The notes: generated from the sequence alone by a model not told the origin. Positions 26,082-34,120 are shown, counted from the stretch's first letter. The stretch: 44,892 nucleotides of DNA from CAZIPN01 sp964541225 (GCA_964541225.1 CAZIPN010000016.1:1-44892), one strand, 5' to 3'. Numbers and translations are program-made.

Positions 26082-27446
26082 CTAGCGGCGCTCGATCGGA
26101 ACTACCGGCGCCCTGGCGATGTTCCAGTCTTTGCCGATGACCAGGAGGACGTCGCTCTTGAACAGGTAGAGGCCTCTCGCCGGCACGAGTTGTACATTCG
26201 GCTGGAGGTACTTGGCAACGGTGGAGGCCAGACTCGCGTTCTTCTTGTAGATCGCGAGTGTGTGCGGATAGATGCTCATGTTCGCATTCCCGACAGAAGT
26301 GATCTTGAAGCCCGGAGCCTGCAAGAGCGAGGCAGCCTGCGCTGCAGCACCCGAGAGTCCGGCGCCATTCTGGACTGTCACCGTGATGCTTGACGGCGGT
26401 ATGTCTGCAGCAGCTCGCTCTGCTGTTGCGGCAGCTTGTTCCGGGGACGCACCAGGAACTGAGAATGGCTGTTCGCTTCGCATGTTGGCGGTAAGTCGAG
26501 CGATTGTCCTGACGTCAGGCCGAAGCCTCGCTGCCGTTCCCGCGCCGGGTGCCACAGCATCGTACGCACCACCCGACCGAGCGTCGCCCGCCCGGCCAAT
26601 AGCTCCGAGAAACGCCCCGATGCTCATCGTCGTTCGCGCATACGGCGCGATCGATTCAGCCAAACCGATCATCCAGATCGGTGATCTCCCTCGCGAGGAA
26701 GCGGCTGCTAGAAGGGCGCGCAGTTGATCACGAACCGGCGCGTACACTGTGTCGTCGCGATTGACGGCGAACGCGAACGTCAACGCTTGAGGCCCTCTGA
26801 GCATCTGACGGCCAGGAGTGATGCTTTGGACGGTGGCGGATGTATCCGCGCTCGGCCGAATCAGCCCCTCCGGCACATCCACCCACACGCCACCCAATCG
26901 GTTGACCGCAGCAGAAAGACTCCCGGTCCCGAGTTCGACAACCTGGCTCACCGCCAATCCCGTGAGCTGCTTGACCGACTGAACCGTTGCGGCCTCGCCG
27001 CCCGCTCGACGCACTTGGCCAATTGCCGTCAAGCCGTGGCCCGGGACGCTGACGAGCAGTGTGGGCGGGATCCAGAGACGCCAGACGTGGTGCCCCGTCG
27101 TGTCCTCGTGAACGAGCACGAGCGCCTTGCTCGCGCTGTGGGGGCTGGCGCCTGTCGAGTCCACGACATCCACGAGTGTACAAGCCCTCGATGATGAGGG
27201 CGCCAGCTCAGATCGCAGGCGATTCGTGTCGGCCGAGGGCGATAGGCCGACGGCGCCGATGTGGCGTGCAACGAAGAGAGCGTCTGTGAAGGCCGCGATC
27301 GCGCAAGTAGCAACGCACAGACCAAGCATCGCAGCGACGATGTTTCTCCGGCGCCACGAATTACCAGCGCGGTGGACGCCTCGTCCCTTGTGCTCGACAG
27401 TTCGCGCGGTGGGTTGCTCGGGGATCAGTATCGTGAGTCGTGGCAT
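26082..27446 (-). CDS. LytR-CpsA-Psr-like protein with LytR_C domain, degenerate
   Basis: A 454-residue membrane-anchored protein: cytoplasmic N-terminus, one transmembrane helix (about 36-58), a divergent LCP domain (VSVPGHGLTAIGQ, LTGLAVSQVVELG, VNRLGGVWVDVP, GPQALTFAF) and a C-terminal LytR_C domain (VTVQNGAGLSG to VAKYLQPN). LCP enzymes attach glycopolymers to peptidoglycan. The arginine of the usual IPRD motif is replaced (IPPT) and the later RxxxD/RxxRQ cluster is weak (NRDDTVYAPVRDQ), so catalysis is doubtful. The start ATG 27446 was preferred over 27650, which would include the promoter box F. Confidence 0.8.
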   Translation of the reverse strand: MPRLTILIPEQPTARTVEHKGRGVHRAGNSWRRRNIVAAMLGLCVATCAIAAFTDALFVARHIGAVGLSPSADTNRLRSELAPSSSRACTLVDVVDSTGASPHSASKALVLVHEDTTGHHVWRLWIPPTLLVSVPGHGLTAIGQVRRAGGEAATVQSVKQLTGLAVSQVVELGTGSLSAAVNRLGGVWVDVPEGLIRPSADTSATVQSITPGRQMLRGPQALTFAFAVNRDDTVYAPVRDQLRALLAAASSRGRSPIWMIGLAESIAPYARTTMSIGAFLGAIGRAGDARSGGAYDAVAPGAGTAARLRPDVRTIARLTANMRSEQPFSVPGASPEQAAATAERAAADIPPSSITVTVQNGAGLSGAAAQAASLLQAPGFKITSVGNANMSIYPHTLAIYKKNASLASTVAKYLQPNVQLVPARGLYLFKSDVLLVIGKDWNIARAPVVPIERR

Positions 27447-27544
27447 TCGGGGGAGATCTCCAGCTGGCGGCCGGTAGCTGCGCGGCGTACCGAACGGCAG
27501 GTTGAGGTTGGGAATCGCCTTTGTGCCGTCGGTACGCCTCACCT

Positions 27545-27578
27545 CTTGTACGCCAGAACACCTGAGAATCCGATGAGA
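27545..27578 (-). promoter_or_regulatory. Envelope-regulon promoter box F (upstream of LCP-like gene)
   Basis: Minus strand: TCTCATC (27578-27572), GGAT, TCTCAGG (27567-27561), 10 bases, TACAAG (27550-27545). The LCP-like start is 98 bases downstream of the -10. Confidence 0.65.
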
Positions 27579-27675
27579 GCGAACAGAACTGCCTGTGTGA
27601 AGTATCACGTCTTGGAAGTTGGGTGAACGGCCGAAGAGGTGCGGTTCCAAGTCGCTTGCGGGTCGAGATGCCGTC

Positions 27676-28578
27676 CTACCTGCGAATGAAGAACACCACT
27701 ATGACCAGAGCCCCGAACGCGATTCGGTACCACATGAACACCGCGAACGAATGGCGCTTCACGTAGTCGAGCATCCAGCGCATCACGAACACCGAGGATA
27801 TGGCCGCCGCAAAGAAACCGAGCACCCAGTCCACTGACAGCAGCGTGTGCAACGGAACGTTCCTGAGTCCAAAAACCGCTGCTCCAGCGATGATCGGTGC
27901 CGCAGCCATGAATGAGTAGCGCGCTGCCGCCTCGCGTCCAAACCCGAGCAGACGACCGGCGGTCATCGTCGAGCCCGAACGCGATACACCAGGGATGAGC
28001 GCAGTTGCCTGCGCGAAACCGATGATGAGCGCGCTGCTCCAGGACATGTGTTCAAGGGACTCGGCTCGCTTCACGAATCGGTCTGAGGCCCACAGGATCA
28101 CGCCGAACAGCATGAGACAGATGCCGAGAAGCAGCGGAGCCCATGCGAAGGTCCCCGTATTGGCCCCTGACGCTACCGCACCGCGAATCGTCGGGGTCGA
28201 AAGGAACTCAAGCTTCTTCTCGAAGGCGACCCCGAACAGGCCTCCCGGAACTGACGTGAGGATCAGGAAGAGAAGGAATCTGCGCGCGAACTGCGGCCGG
28301 CGCAATGGGTCGGTGTTTGCGTAGTCGGCCTCCTTGCCGCGCGCAGGACCTCCGCCCAGTGCTCCTACGATCAGGTCCAGCCAGTCACGCCACAGCGCCG
28401 CAAGGATGGCAACGAGACTCCCGGCGTGAAGCGCGATGTCGAACTGAGCGCTTGAGAGTGTGGCGTCGCGTACGCCGAACAGCCAGGGAACGAGTTTGAG
28501 GTGTGCGGTGGAGGAAATCGGCAAGAACTCAGCCAAGCCTTGCAGCACGCCGAGAACAACGGCCCATACGTGGGTCAC
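27676..28578 (-). CDS. uppP: Undecaprenyl-diphosphatase UppP (BacA)
   Basis: A 300-residue polytopic membrane enzyme that dephosphorylates undecaprenyl diphosphate to recycle the lipid carrier of wall synthesis; it can confer bacitracin tolerance. Motif 1 is LQGLAEFLPISSTAHL (Glu17, His26) and motif 2 is PGVSRSGSTMTAGRLLGF. About eight hydrophobic helices are visible. The GTG start at 28578 has GGAGG 8 bases upstream. The leader between promoter box G and the start is unusually long (about 175 bases) and holds a small open frame. Confidence 0.95.
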   Translation of the reverse strand: MTHVWAVVLGVLQGLAEFLPISSTAHLKLVPWLFGVRDATLSSAQFDIALHAGSLVAILAALWRDWLDLIVGALGGGPARGKEADYANTDPLRRPQFARRFLLFLILTSVPGGLFGVAFEKKLEFLSTPTIRGAVASGANTGTFAWAPLLLGICLMLFGVILWASDRFVKRAESLEHMSWSSALIIGFAQATALIPGVSRSGSTMTAGRLLGFGREAAARYSFMAAAPIIAGAAVFGLRNVPLHTLLSVDWVLGFFAAAISSVFVMRWMLDYVKRHSFAVFMWYRIAFGALVIVVFFIRR

Positions 28579-28606
28579 AGGTCAGACCTCCATAGCAAGC
28601 GGGATG

Positions 28607-28690
28607 TTACGGACAGCTCTCGCAGGTTGCCCGGGGAGAAGCAATGCCTGCGTTCGCACCGTTGATGACCCGACCCGGCCGTCGCGTCAT
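28607..28690 (-). CDS. Possible 27-residue leader ORF upstream of uppP
   Basis: On the minus strand an ATG at 28690, with GGGGAG about 7 bases upstream, opens a 27-codon frame ending in CESCP and TAA, 28 bases before the uppP start. It lies in the long leader downstream of promoter box G. It could be a leader peptide or simply chance; the CxxC end is notable but there is no homology I recognise. Confidence 0.25.
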   Translation of the reverse strand: MTRRPGRVINGANAGIASPRATCESCP

Positions 28691-28758
28691 CTGTGCTCCC
28701 CACGTACGCGATATATTGTCTGGCAATCGCCCGGTGGCCGCGCAGTGAGCGCCGCGCG

Positions 28759-28792
28759 AGTGTGACACGAGCTGTATGAGAATATGCTGAGA
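28759..28792 (-). promoter_or_regulatory. Envelope-regulon promoter box G (upstream of uppP)
   Basis: Minus strand: TCTCAGC (28792-28786), ATAT, TCTCATA (28781-28775), 10 bases, CACACT (28764-28759). The uppP start is 180 bases downstream of the -10, the longest leader of the set. Confidence 0.6.
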
Positions 28793-28872
28793 ATTCAACC
28801 GGCAGTCGAACGGGCAGTCTCGCGCAATAGCCACGACCAGATGCGGCACGTCCTTTCGTGAGTTCGGGACGT

Positions 28873-29949
28873 CTACCGCGCGCTCAGGTAGCTGATCACG
28901 CCATTCGCGATGCCATTGGCGAGCTTGCGCTGATAGCTGGTTTGGGTGAGCAGACGATCTTCGGCTCGGTTACTCATGAAGCCCATCTCGCAGAGCACGG
29001 TGGGCACCTTGGACCAGTTGAAGCCGGACAGGTCACTGCGGCTTGTCACGCCTCGGTTCCCCGCTCCGGTTGCGTGAACCGCCGCCGCCTGCACCAGGCG
29101 GCCCGCCTTTGCCGAGGAGGGCACGATCGGGCCAGTCCATCTGTTTCGCCCGGGCACGAGCGTTGCGAAGCCATGGATCGAGCCGTCGGAAATTCCGTCG
29201 CAGTGCAACCGTATGAACAGCGCAGCGTGTGCCCGGTTGGCGATCTTCGCGCGCTGGGAGTTCGGGATGTCGACGTGCTGGCTCGTGCGAATCATCACCA
29301 CGTGGACACCGCGAGCGCGAAGGATGTCGCGAAGCTTGAGCGCAACCGCGAGATTCAATGCACTCTCCGCGTGCGGGGCATACACGCCCGAGGCGCCTCC
29401 CGCAACCTTCGCCTTCTTCGCGGACGCCCCGGGACCGATCGGCTCAAGGCGCGTGTCGGCTGTTGCCTGGTGCCCGGCATCGATCACCACAACACCCCCG
29501 GGCGAGGCGGGTTTCGGTTTGGGACGAGTCTTCGACGCGGTTCGGTTGCTGTTCTGCGCCGAACTGCTCTTGGATACAACCGCTGTCGAGATTCTCCCGG
29601 TCTTGTGCAACGACGAGCCGGACTTGGCGGTAGTGCTCGCGGTCGTTCGGGGCTCCTTGACCGACTTCTTCTCGTGGTTGGAGTGCTCCGAGATTCCGAC
29701 GACCTTGGCCGGTTTGTCGGCCGCTCGCACTGCCTGAACAGGCGCGCTCGTTGAGCCGTGCCTCGCCGCAGGAACGTTCCAGAGGGCGGTTGCTGCGATG
29801 AGGGCGAGCGCAACAGACATGGCTATCATGCCGAGGCGGCCGAGACTGGGACTCCTGTGGCTACTGGTCAGGCCTTTCCGCGATTGGCGCGGACGCCACG
29901 CGGGCTTGTCGTGGGGCCGAGAAGCCCCGAACGCCCGGGCGGGGAGCAC
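28873..29949 (-). CDS. N-acetylmuramoyl-L-alanine amidase (Amidase_3)
   Basis: A 358-residue exported amidase. A hydrophobic signal/anchor segment at about 41-58 is followed by a long Ser/Thr/Lys-rich linker (about 65-145) and an Amidase_3 domain with VVIDAGHQ (zinc His), HAESALNLAV (zinc Glu), RLHCDG (zinc His) and VLCEMGFMSN (catalytic Glu). It cleaves between MurNAc and L-Ala. The start is uncertain: GTG 29949 gives the longest form but has no ribosome site, and its first 40 codons overlap the region where a glycosidase-like gene on the other strand is broken; ATG 29829 is an alternative. Confidence 0.87.
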   Translation of the reverse strand: MLPARAFGASRPHDKPAWRPRQSRKGLTSSHRSPSLGRLGMIAMSVALALIAATALWNVPAARHGSTSAPVQAVRAADKPAKVVGISEHSNHEKKSVKEPRTTASTTAKSGSSLHKTGRISTAVVSKSSSAQNSNRTASKTRPKPKPASPGGVVVIDAGHQATADTRLEPIGPGASAKKAKVAGGASGVYAPHAESALNLAVALKLRDILRARGVHVVMIRTSQHVDIPNSQRAKIANRAHAALFIRLHCDGISDGSIHGFATLVPGRNRWTGPIVPSSAKAGRLVQAAAVHATGAGNRGVTSRSDLSGFNWSKVPTVLCEMGFMSNRAEDRLLTQTSYQRKLANGIANGVISYLSAR

Positions 29950-30432
29950 TTCGATTCGTTCGCGCTCGACATCGAGTCCACGAAGGTGGGCTCTGTGTCG
30001 GCGCGCAATCGCAACCTCAAGACCCTCTCAGAACGCATACGCGCAAGGGTAGGCAAGTCGTATCCACTCGGCGCGATCATTCCGTCGCCCAAAGGACTCA
30101 GTGAGAAGAAGGGATATTGGAGCGCTTTCCCCTACTCGACCATCGCGCGATACTACGATGTCTTCCTGCCGATGGCCTACTACACCTACCACACCGGTTC
30201 AGCCTCGGGAACGCGTGCCGACGCGCTCGACAACGTGCGGATCCTCAAGTCGCAACCTGGCTGTTCAAACAAGCCGATTCATCTCATCGGCGGCATTTCG
30301 AATGACTCATCGACCGCGGAGGTTCGCGCATTCGCGAGGGCGGCGGTGCAAACCAAGTGCCTTGGTGCGAGCCTGTATGGGTGGCCGGGAACCTCGGCGG
30401 CAGCGTGGCGCGAACTCAGAGCGCTCCGATGA
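29941..30432 (+). pseudogene. 5'-truncated glycosidase-like TIM-barrel fragment
   Basis: About 163 codons of convincing protein begin abruptly at GEHFDSFALDIESTKVG and run through DVFLPMAYYTYHTG, IHLIGGIS and LGASLYGWPG to a normal stop. This looks like the C-terminal half of a secreted TIM-barrel protein. Upstream of 29941 the frame stays open only as antisense to the amidase N-terminus and has no coding character or signal peptide. The gene therefore seems to have lost its 5' half, probably at the same rearrangement that set the amidase 5' end. Confidence 0.65.
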
Positions 30433-30514
30433 CGGTGCCGCGAGACCTCACGGGCGCCTGACAGCCTAGGCGGTCCCGACCAGAGAATCCTTGGCCTGGG
30501 AGAGAGCCGACTGT

Positions 30515-30757
30515 TCAGTTCTTTCGCCCGGACCAGCAAGGGCGCCACTCTTCACACCAATGACTCATGTCTGTGTGGAACAACGTGTCGCCCTGGTTCA
30601 CTCCCTCAGACGGGTTCGAACTCACCCGGCCACATGCGGGAATGTCCGGATGGCTCGCGGCTCTGCGGGTTGATCCGGGCGATGGGAGTCTCCAGTACCA
30701 GCAGTTGCCGCACGACTGGGGAACGTCCAGTTGCTTTCTTGTTCCGTGACTGGCCAC
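30515..30757 (-). CDS. Small CxxC protein, copy 2 (putative zinc-binding)
   Basis: An 80-residue paralogue of the 22926-23183 product: QSCGNCWYWRLPS ... IPACGRV ... FHTDMSHWC..WRP, with the four cysteines and the Trp-rich core kept, and a variable stretch between the third and fourth cysteines. The GTG start at 30757 is preceded by AAGGAG 10 bases upstream; a longer frame to 30934 would include the promoter box. It is a single-gene unit under promoter box H. Metal binding is inferred from the cysteine spacing; the function is unknown. Confidence 0.7.
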   Translation of the reverse strand: MASHGTRKQLDVPQSCGNCWYWRLPSPGSTRRAASHPDIPACGRVSSNPSEGVNQGDTLFHTDMSHWCEEWRPCWSGRKN

Positions 30758-30820
30758 GACGGGCGATCTCCTTTGTACGACCCGGTCAAGCGCGGGGACG
30801 CAGCGGATGAGTGCTGCATG

Positions 30821-30854
30821 ATTCTGATCGAAAGCGCCTGAGAACTCGCTGAGT
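30821..30854 (-). promoter_or_regulatory. Envelope-regulon promoter box H (upstream of small CxxC protein copy 2)
   Basis: Minus strand: ACTCAGC (30854-30848), GAGT, TCTCAGG (30843-30837), 10 bases, CAGAAT (30826-30821). The start codon is 63 bases downstream of the -10. Confidence 0.65.
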
Positions 30855-31003
30855 GAGATCGCTCGCGGCTCGAATCGCGCTTTCCGCGCGTCCACTCCCG
30901 CGCTCCCGCGCCCTCGCATCCGCACAACTGGCACGCTGCTCGCACAACGGTTCGCTTGGAGCTGCGTGTGCTCTAGTCAGGATCCATCACCTGCGAGGTA
31001 TGC

Positions 31004-32671
31004 GTGTTCAAGACAAACTGCTCGGCTCGCTACACGGCGAGCGGCGTCATTCGTTGCGTCCCCTCCCGTTCTCCCTTCCGACTCTTGGCCGCCGCTGTGC
31101 TTGTCGCGGCACTTCTTGCGACGCTGGCGCCCTCGCCGTCGGCGCTCGCTGCTACCCCCAGCGGACTTCGCTCCGCGCCTGCGGTCATCGACTACTCGAG
31201 CGGGTTCGACTCCTCAACTCCAGCGAAGCTCAAGAAAGCTGGCGTGGGCGTCGTCATCCGCTATGTGGGTTCGTCGGCATGGAAGTGTCTGACGCGTGCC
31301 GAGGCCAGGGCGTTGCGGAAGCACGGCATTGATATCGCAGCCGTCTATGAGTCAGATGCGGCTTGGATGCTCGGCGGCCGGCAAGCGGGCGTGAGTGCAG
31401 CGAAGGCGGCGCGTACGGCCATCATCGCCGACGGAGGACCCAAGCAGCCGTTCGTGTACTTCGCGTGCGACACCGACACCAGCGACTTCGCCAGCGTGAA
31501 CGCCGCGCTACGTGGCGCGCAGTCCGTTCTCGGCGCGCAGAATGTCGGCATCTACGGCAGCTACTCCGTGTGCGAGAGCGCGCTTCGAACCGGGGCAGCG
31601 GCCAAGGCGTGGCAGACGGTCGCGTGGTCCGGCGGTCGCGTGCTGCACGGTGCCGCCCTGCTGCAGCTGGTTCCGCAGACACTCGGCAATCTGGGTGTGG
31701 ACTATGACTCGAACGTCCGGTACCTGGGTGACATCGGTCAGTGGGGTGCGGCGGGTCCGCAGGGCGCGCTGTTTGCGAGCGGAACGATTCCAGGCGAGCA
31801 ACTCGTCAAGTTCACGCTGCAATCCACATCGACATCAGCCACGCTGCGTGCGATCGAGTCGACCGACGGCGTGAACGCATGGGCAGTCGGTGACGGCGGA
31901 ATCATCTTGCACACCGCCAGCGCGGGGACCACGTGGACCGCACAATCCACGCCCACCTCGGCGACGCTGAACGCCGTGCAGTTCCTGACCGGCTCCGACG
32001 GCTGGGCAGCAGGGGAAGGCGGAACGATCTTTCACACGGCAGACGCTGGAGTGGTGTGGGACGGTGAGTCTACGCCGACAACCGCGACGCTCACGTCTAT
32101 CTACTTCGCTGACGCCGAGAACGGTTGGGCTGTCGGTGAGCACGGCATCGTGCTGCACACGGACAACGGCGGTGTCAACTGGACGCGTCAATCGGTGCCG
32201 ACAACAGGATCGATCGAGGCCGTGCAATTCTCGAGTGACACCACCGGGGTTGCCGTCGGCGCGAACGGGACATTCCTGTACACGGGCAATGGAGGGCGGA
32301 GCTGGTTCGCCGAGTCGACTCCGACAACTGCAACGCTGTCCGCGTACGTTGCGATGAGCCCGACCGCGGCGTGGTCCATAGGTGCGAGCGGGACTGCCCT
32401 GGTCACTGGGAACGATGGCGCCACCTGGGTTCCGCAATCGCTGCAAACGACCGCGACGCTTGACGACATCGAATTCGCAGGTGGATCTCGCGGCGTGGCG
32501 GTGGGCGCATCGAGCACCGCGCTGTTTACGGCGGACGGTGGTCGCACCTGGGCCAGGCAGTCCGTTCCGACCACGGGAACCCTCAAGGCAGTTGAACTCA
32601 CCGGGACGAGGGGCTGGGTTGTCGGGGAGGGCGGCACTGTGCTGCGACTGCAGGTGGTGAACTCGCGCTAG
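31004..32671 (+). CDS. Secreted DUF1906 glycosidase-like protein with Ycf48-like repeats
   Basis: A 555-residue secreted protein. A signal peptide (hydrophobic about 26-45, cleavage near 49) is followed by a DUF1906 (Rv2525c-like, glycoside-hydrolase-like TIM barrel) domain at about 60-250 (VIDYSSGFD, VVIRYVGSS, FACDTD, GIYGSY, DYDSN), then seven repeats of 40-42 residues from residue 270. Each repeat has the form STPTTATL...GWAVG..GTILHT..GG..W, as in Ycf48/BNR-type beta-propellers; seven such blades could close a propeller. The start is GTG 31004 with GAGG upstream. A role in binding or remodelling wall polysaccharide is inferred. Confidence 0.88.
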   Translation: MFKTNCSARYTASGVIRCVPSRSPFRLLAAAVLVAALLATLAPSPSALAATPSGLRSAPAVIDYSSGFDSSTPAKLKKAGVGVVIRYVGSSAWKCLTRAEARALRKHGIDIAAVYESDAAWMLGGRQAGVSAAKAARTAIIADGGPKQPFVYFACDTDTSDFASVNAALRGAQSVLGAQNVGIYGSYSVCESALRTGAAAKAWQTVAWSGGRVLHGAALLQLVPQTLGNLGVDYDSNVRYLGDIGQWGAAGPQGALFASGTIPGEQLVKFTLQSTSTSATLRAIESTDGVNAWAVGDGGIILHTASAGTTWTAQSTPTSATLNAVQFLTGSDGWAAGEGGTIFHTADAGVVWDGESTPTTATLTSIYFADAENGWAVGEHGIVLHTDNGGVNWTRQSVPTTGSIEAVQFSSDTTGVAVGANGTFLYTGNGGRSWFAESTPTTATLSAYVAMSPTAAWSIGASGTALVTGNDGATWVPQSLQTTATLDDIEFAGGSRGVAVGASSTALFTADGGRTWARQSVPTTGTLKAVELTGTRGWVVGEGGTVLRLQVVNSR

Positions 32672-32998
32672 AGTGGGCCAGGGGCACAGTGATCGCGGGG
32701 GAGACTCCTCTCTTCGGGCGAGGTCGACTGGAGTTCCGGGGCATCTTCAACTGCGACGCTCCCGCCGTTCCGCTCTCGGCATGGAAGTTCGCTTGCCCAT
32801 CGGGCGAACAAGCTAGTCGGGATCTTGCTCGCGCCGAGGAAGCAGCGATCGGGGACGGTGGGCCAGCACGCTGGGGGCGGCTACCTGCCCGTCTTGGGCA
32901 TCGCGGCGCTCGCGGCGAGGTCGATCGCCGGATTACTGTGGGATCACGTCTCACACATCGTGCACCGTTCTTCCTGAGCGCGGGACTCGTGGGGCAGC
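32672..32998. other. Intergenic stretch without a supported gene
   Basis: A 327-base stretch between the DUF1906 gene and a pseudogene. A plus-strand frame at about 32807-32977 encodes a short hydrophobic, membrane-like segment (LPVLGIAALAARSIAGLLWD) but has no start codon with a ribosome site. It could be the remnant of a small membrane protein. No RNA gene or repeat is visible. Confidence 0.25.
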
Positions 32999-33481
32999 CT
33001 AGCCGCCTTGCTGACCGCCGGCTGCTGGCCGGACCGAGAGCGGCCGATGGTGAGATCCGCCAGTGTGTGAAATCACGGGAGCGCGCTTGCGTGCCACGGG
33101 GAACCGGCGGCGTTTGACTGCCACTTCGCCACCGAAGAGGATCTCATGCGGCGCGTGGGCTACGTCGGCGAGCGTGCCGAGCAGCATCGCGCCGAACACC
33201 GTGATCTCGCTCCAGCGGCACGAGATGCGGTGCTGCAGTTTCGGACCGGAGAGCTTCGGAGCGCTGAACCGCTCGCGGCGTGTTGCGCAACTGGCTTGAT
33301 GGTCATGTTCACGAGCGGGATCGAGAGTTCATCGACTTCGTCCGTGCGCACAATGATCTTGTTGCCGAGGCGTCCGAACCTGAGGTTCCGAGGCCCGCGT
33401 CGCTGGGCACGCGTGTCCAGAGGTCCTGAAGCGAAGCCGCTGGGGGTCGAAGGGTCGCATCGACAGTTGACCGTCGACCAT
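32999..33481 (-). pseudogene. Frameshifted gene of unknown family
   Basis: Three successive minus-strand frames each look coding, with GC-rich third positions, over adjacent segments: MVDGQLSMRPFDPQRLRF (33481 to about 33425), then NLRFGRLGNKIIVRTDEVDE to NMTIKPV (to about 33290), then RFSAPKLSGPKLQHRI to AHAPHEILFGGEVAV and a TAG at 33001-32999. Together they read like one protein of about 155 residues broken by two frameshifts. I do not recognise the family. Assembly error is an alternative to real decay. Confidence 0.5.
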
Positions 33482-33512
33482 GAGGGTTTCGCGCTCCGTC
33501 GTGGGTGACGCA

Positions 33513-33600
33513 TGGCGGAGGGGGTGGGATTCGAACCCACGAGCCCTTGCGGGCCAACGGTTTTCAAGACCGTCGCATTCAACCACTCTGCCACCCCTCC
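33513..33600 (-). tRNA. tRNA-Ser (anticodon TGA)
   Basis: Class II tRNA on the minus strand: acceptor GGAGGGG/CCCCTCC, anticodon stem ACGGT/ACCGT around CTTGAAA (anticodon TGA), a long variable arm, T loop TTCGAAT, discriminator G and encoded CCA. Confidence 0.96.
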
Positions 33601-33811
33601 GCGCGATGGCGGCACCGAGAGAGTATAGCGTCCTGTTGCCACGCCGCGGGCCTCTACATCACATGGAGTACACACAATCGCCACGCTCGGCTGATGCCAG
33701 AACCACGACTTGTGGGCAAGCTGGTCGAGCAGCGTATCCGTCACCGAGGCGGGCTGTTCTCGGCCGAGGACCGTGGCGCCGAGACAGCCCCACCTTCCTT
33801 GAGGAGCTGAC

Positions 33812-34120
33812 ATGCAGGCGATTCACATCGACACTGGCGGTTTCGAGACAACGACTGATGCCTCCTTCCTGGAGGCGGTACTGCGTATGCTTGCGGGAGT
33901 GACCGACGTCGTTGCGGTGCGCTCGCTGGGACTTGTGTCGGTTCTCTACGACGAGCGCAGGATCACGCCGCGCACGATTCTCCGAGAGATTAGAGCGACT
34001 GGTTTCGACGCACGTTTCGCGCGCCTCGGCGGGCTTCAGCGCGACAGCACGGTGCCGCCAAAGATGCGGCGCGCCTCGCACGATGCGTCTGAGTCGGGGG
34101 GAGAACTCGGGTGGCAGTAG
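33812..34120 (+). CDS. HMA-like ferredoxin-fold protein lacking CxxC
   Basis: A 102-residue protein. Residues 1-70 follow the beta-alpha-beta-beta-alpha-beta pattern of heavy-metal-associated (HMA) domains (IHIDTGGF, AVLRMLAGVTDVVAVRS, LVSVLYDE, ILREIRATGFDARF), but the metal-binding CxxC after strand 1 is absent (TTTDAS). The tail is charged and probably disordered. The ATG 33812 start has GAGGAG 5 bases upstream. Similar CxxC-less domains serve as protein-interaction modules. It precedes the ferritin-like/GGDEF gene by 93 bases in the same orientation. Confidence 0.65.
   Translation: MQAIHIDTGGFETTTDASFLEAVLRMLAGVTDVVAVRSLGLVSVLYDERRITPRTILREIRATGFDARFARLGGLQRDSTVPPKMRRASHDASESGGELGWQ

Noticed and set aside
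32689..33117. Plus-strand 142-codon open frame
   Set aside because: Arg/Gly/Ala-rich shadow-type composition, no ribosome site, and its 3' part is antisense to the better-supported pseudogene.
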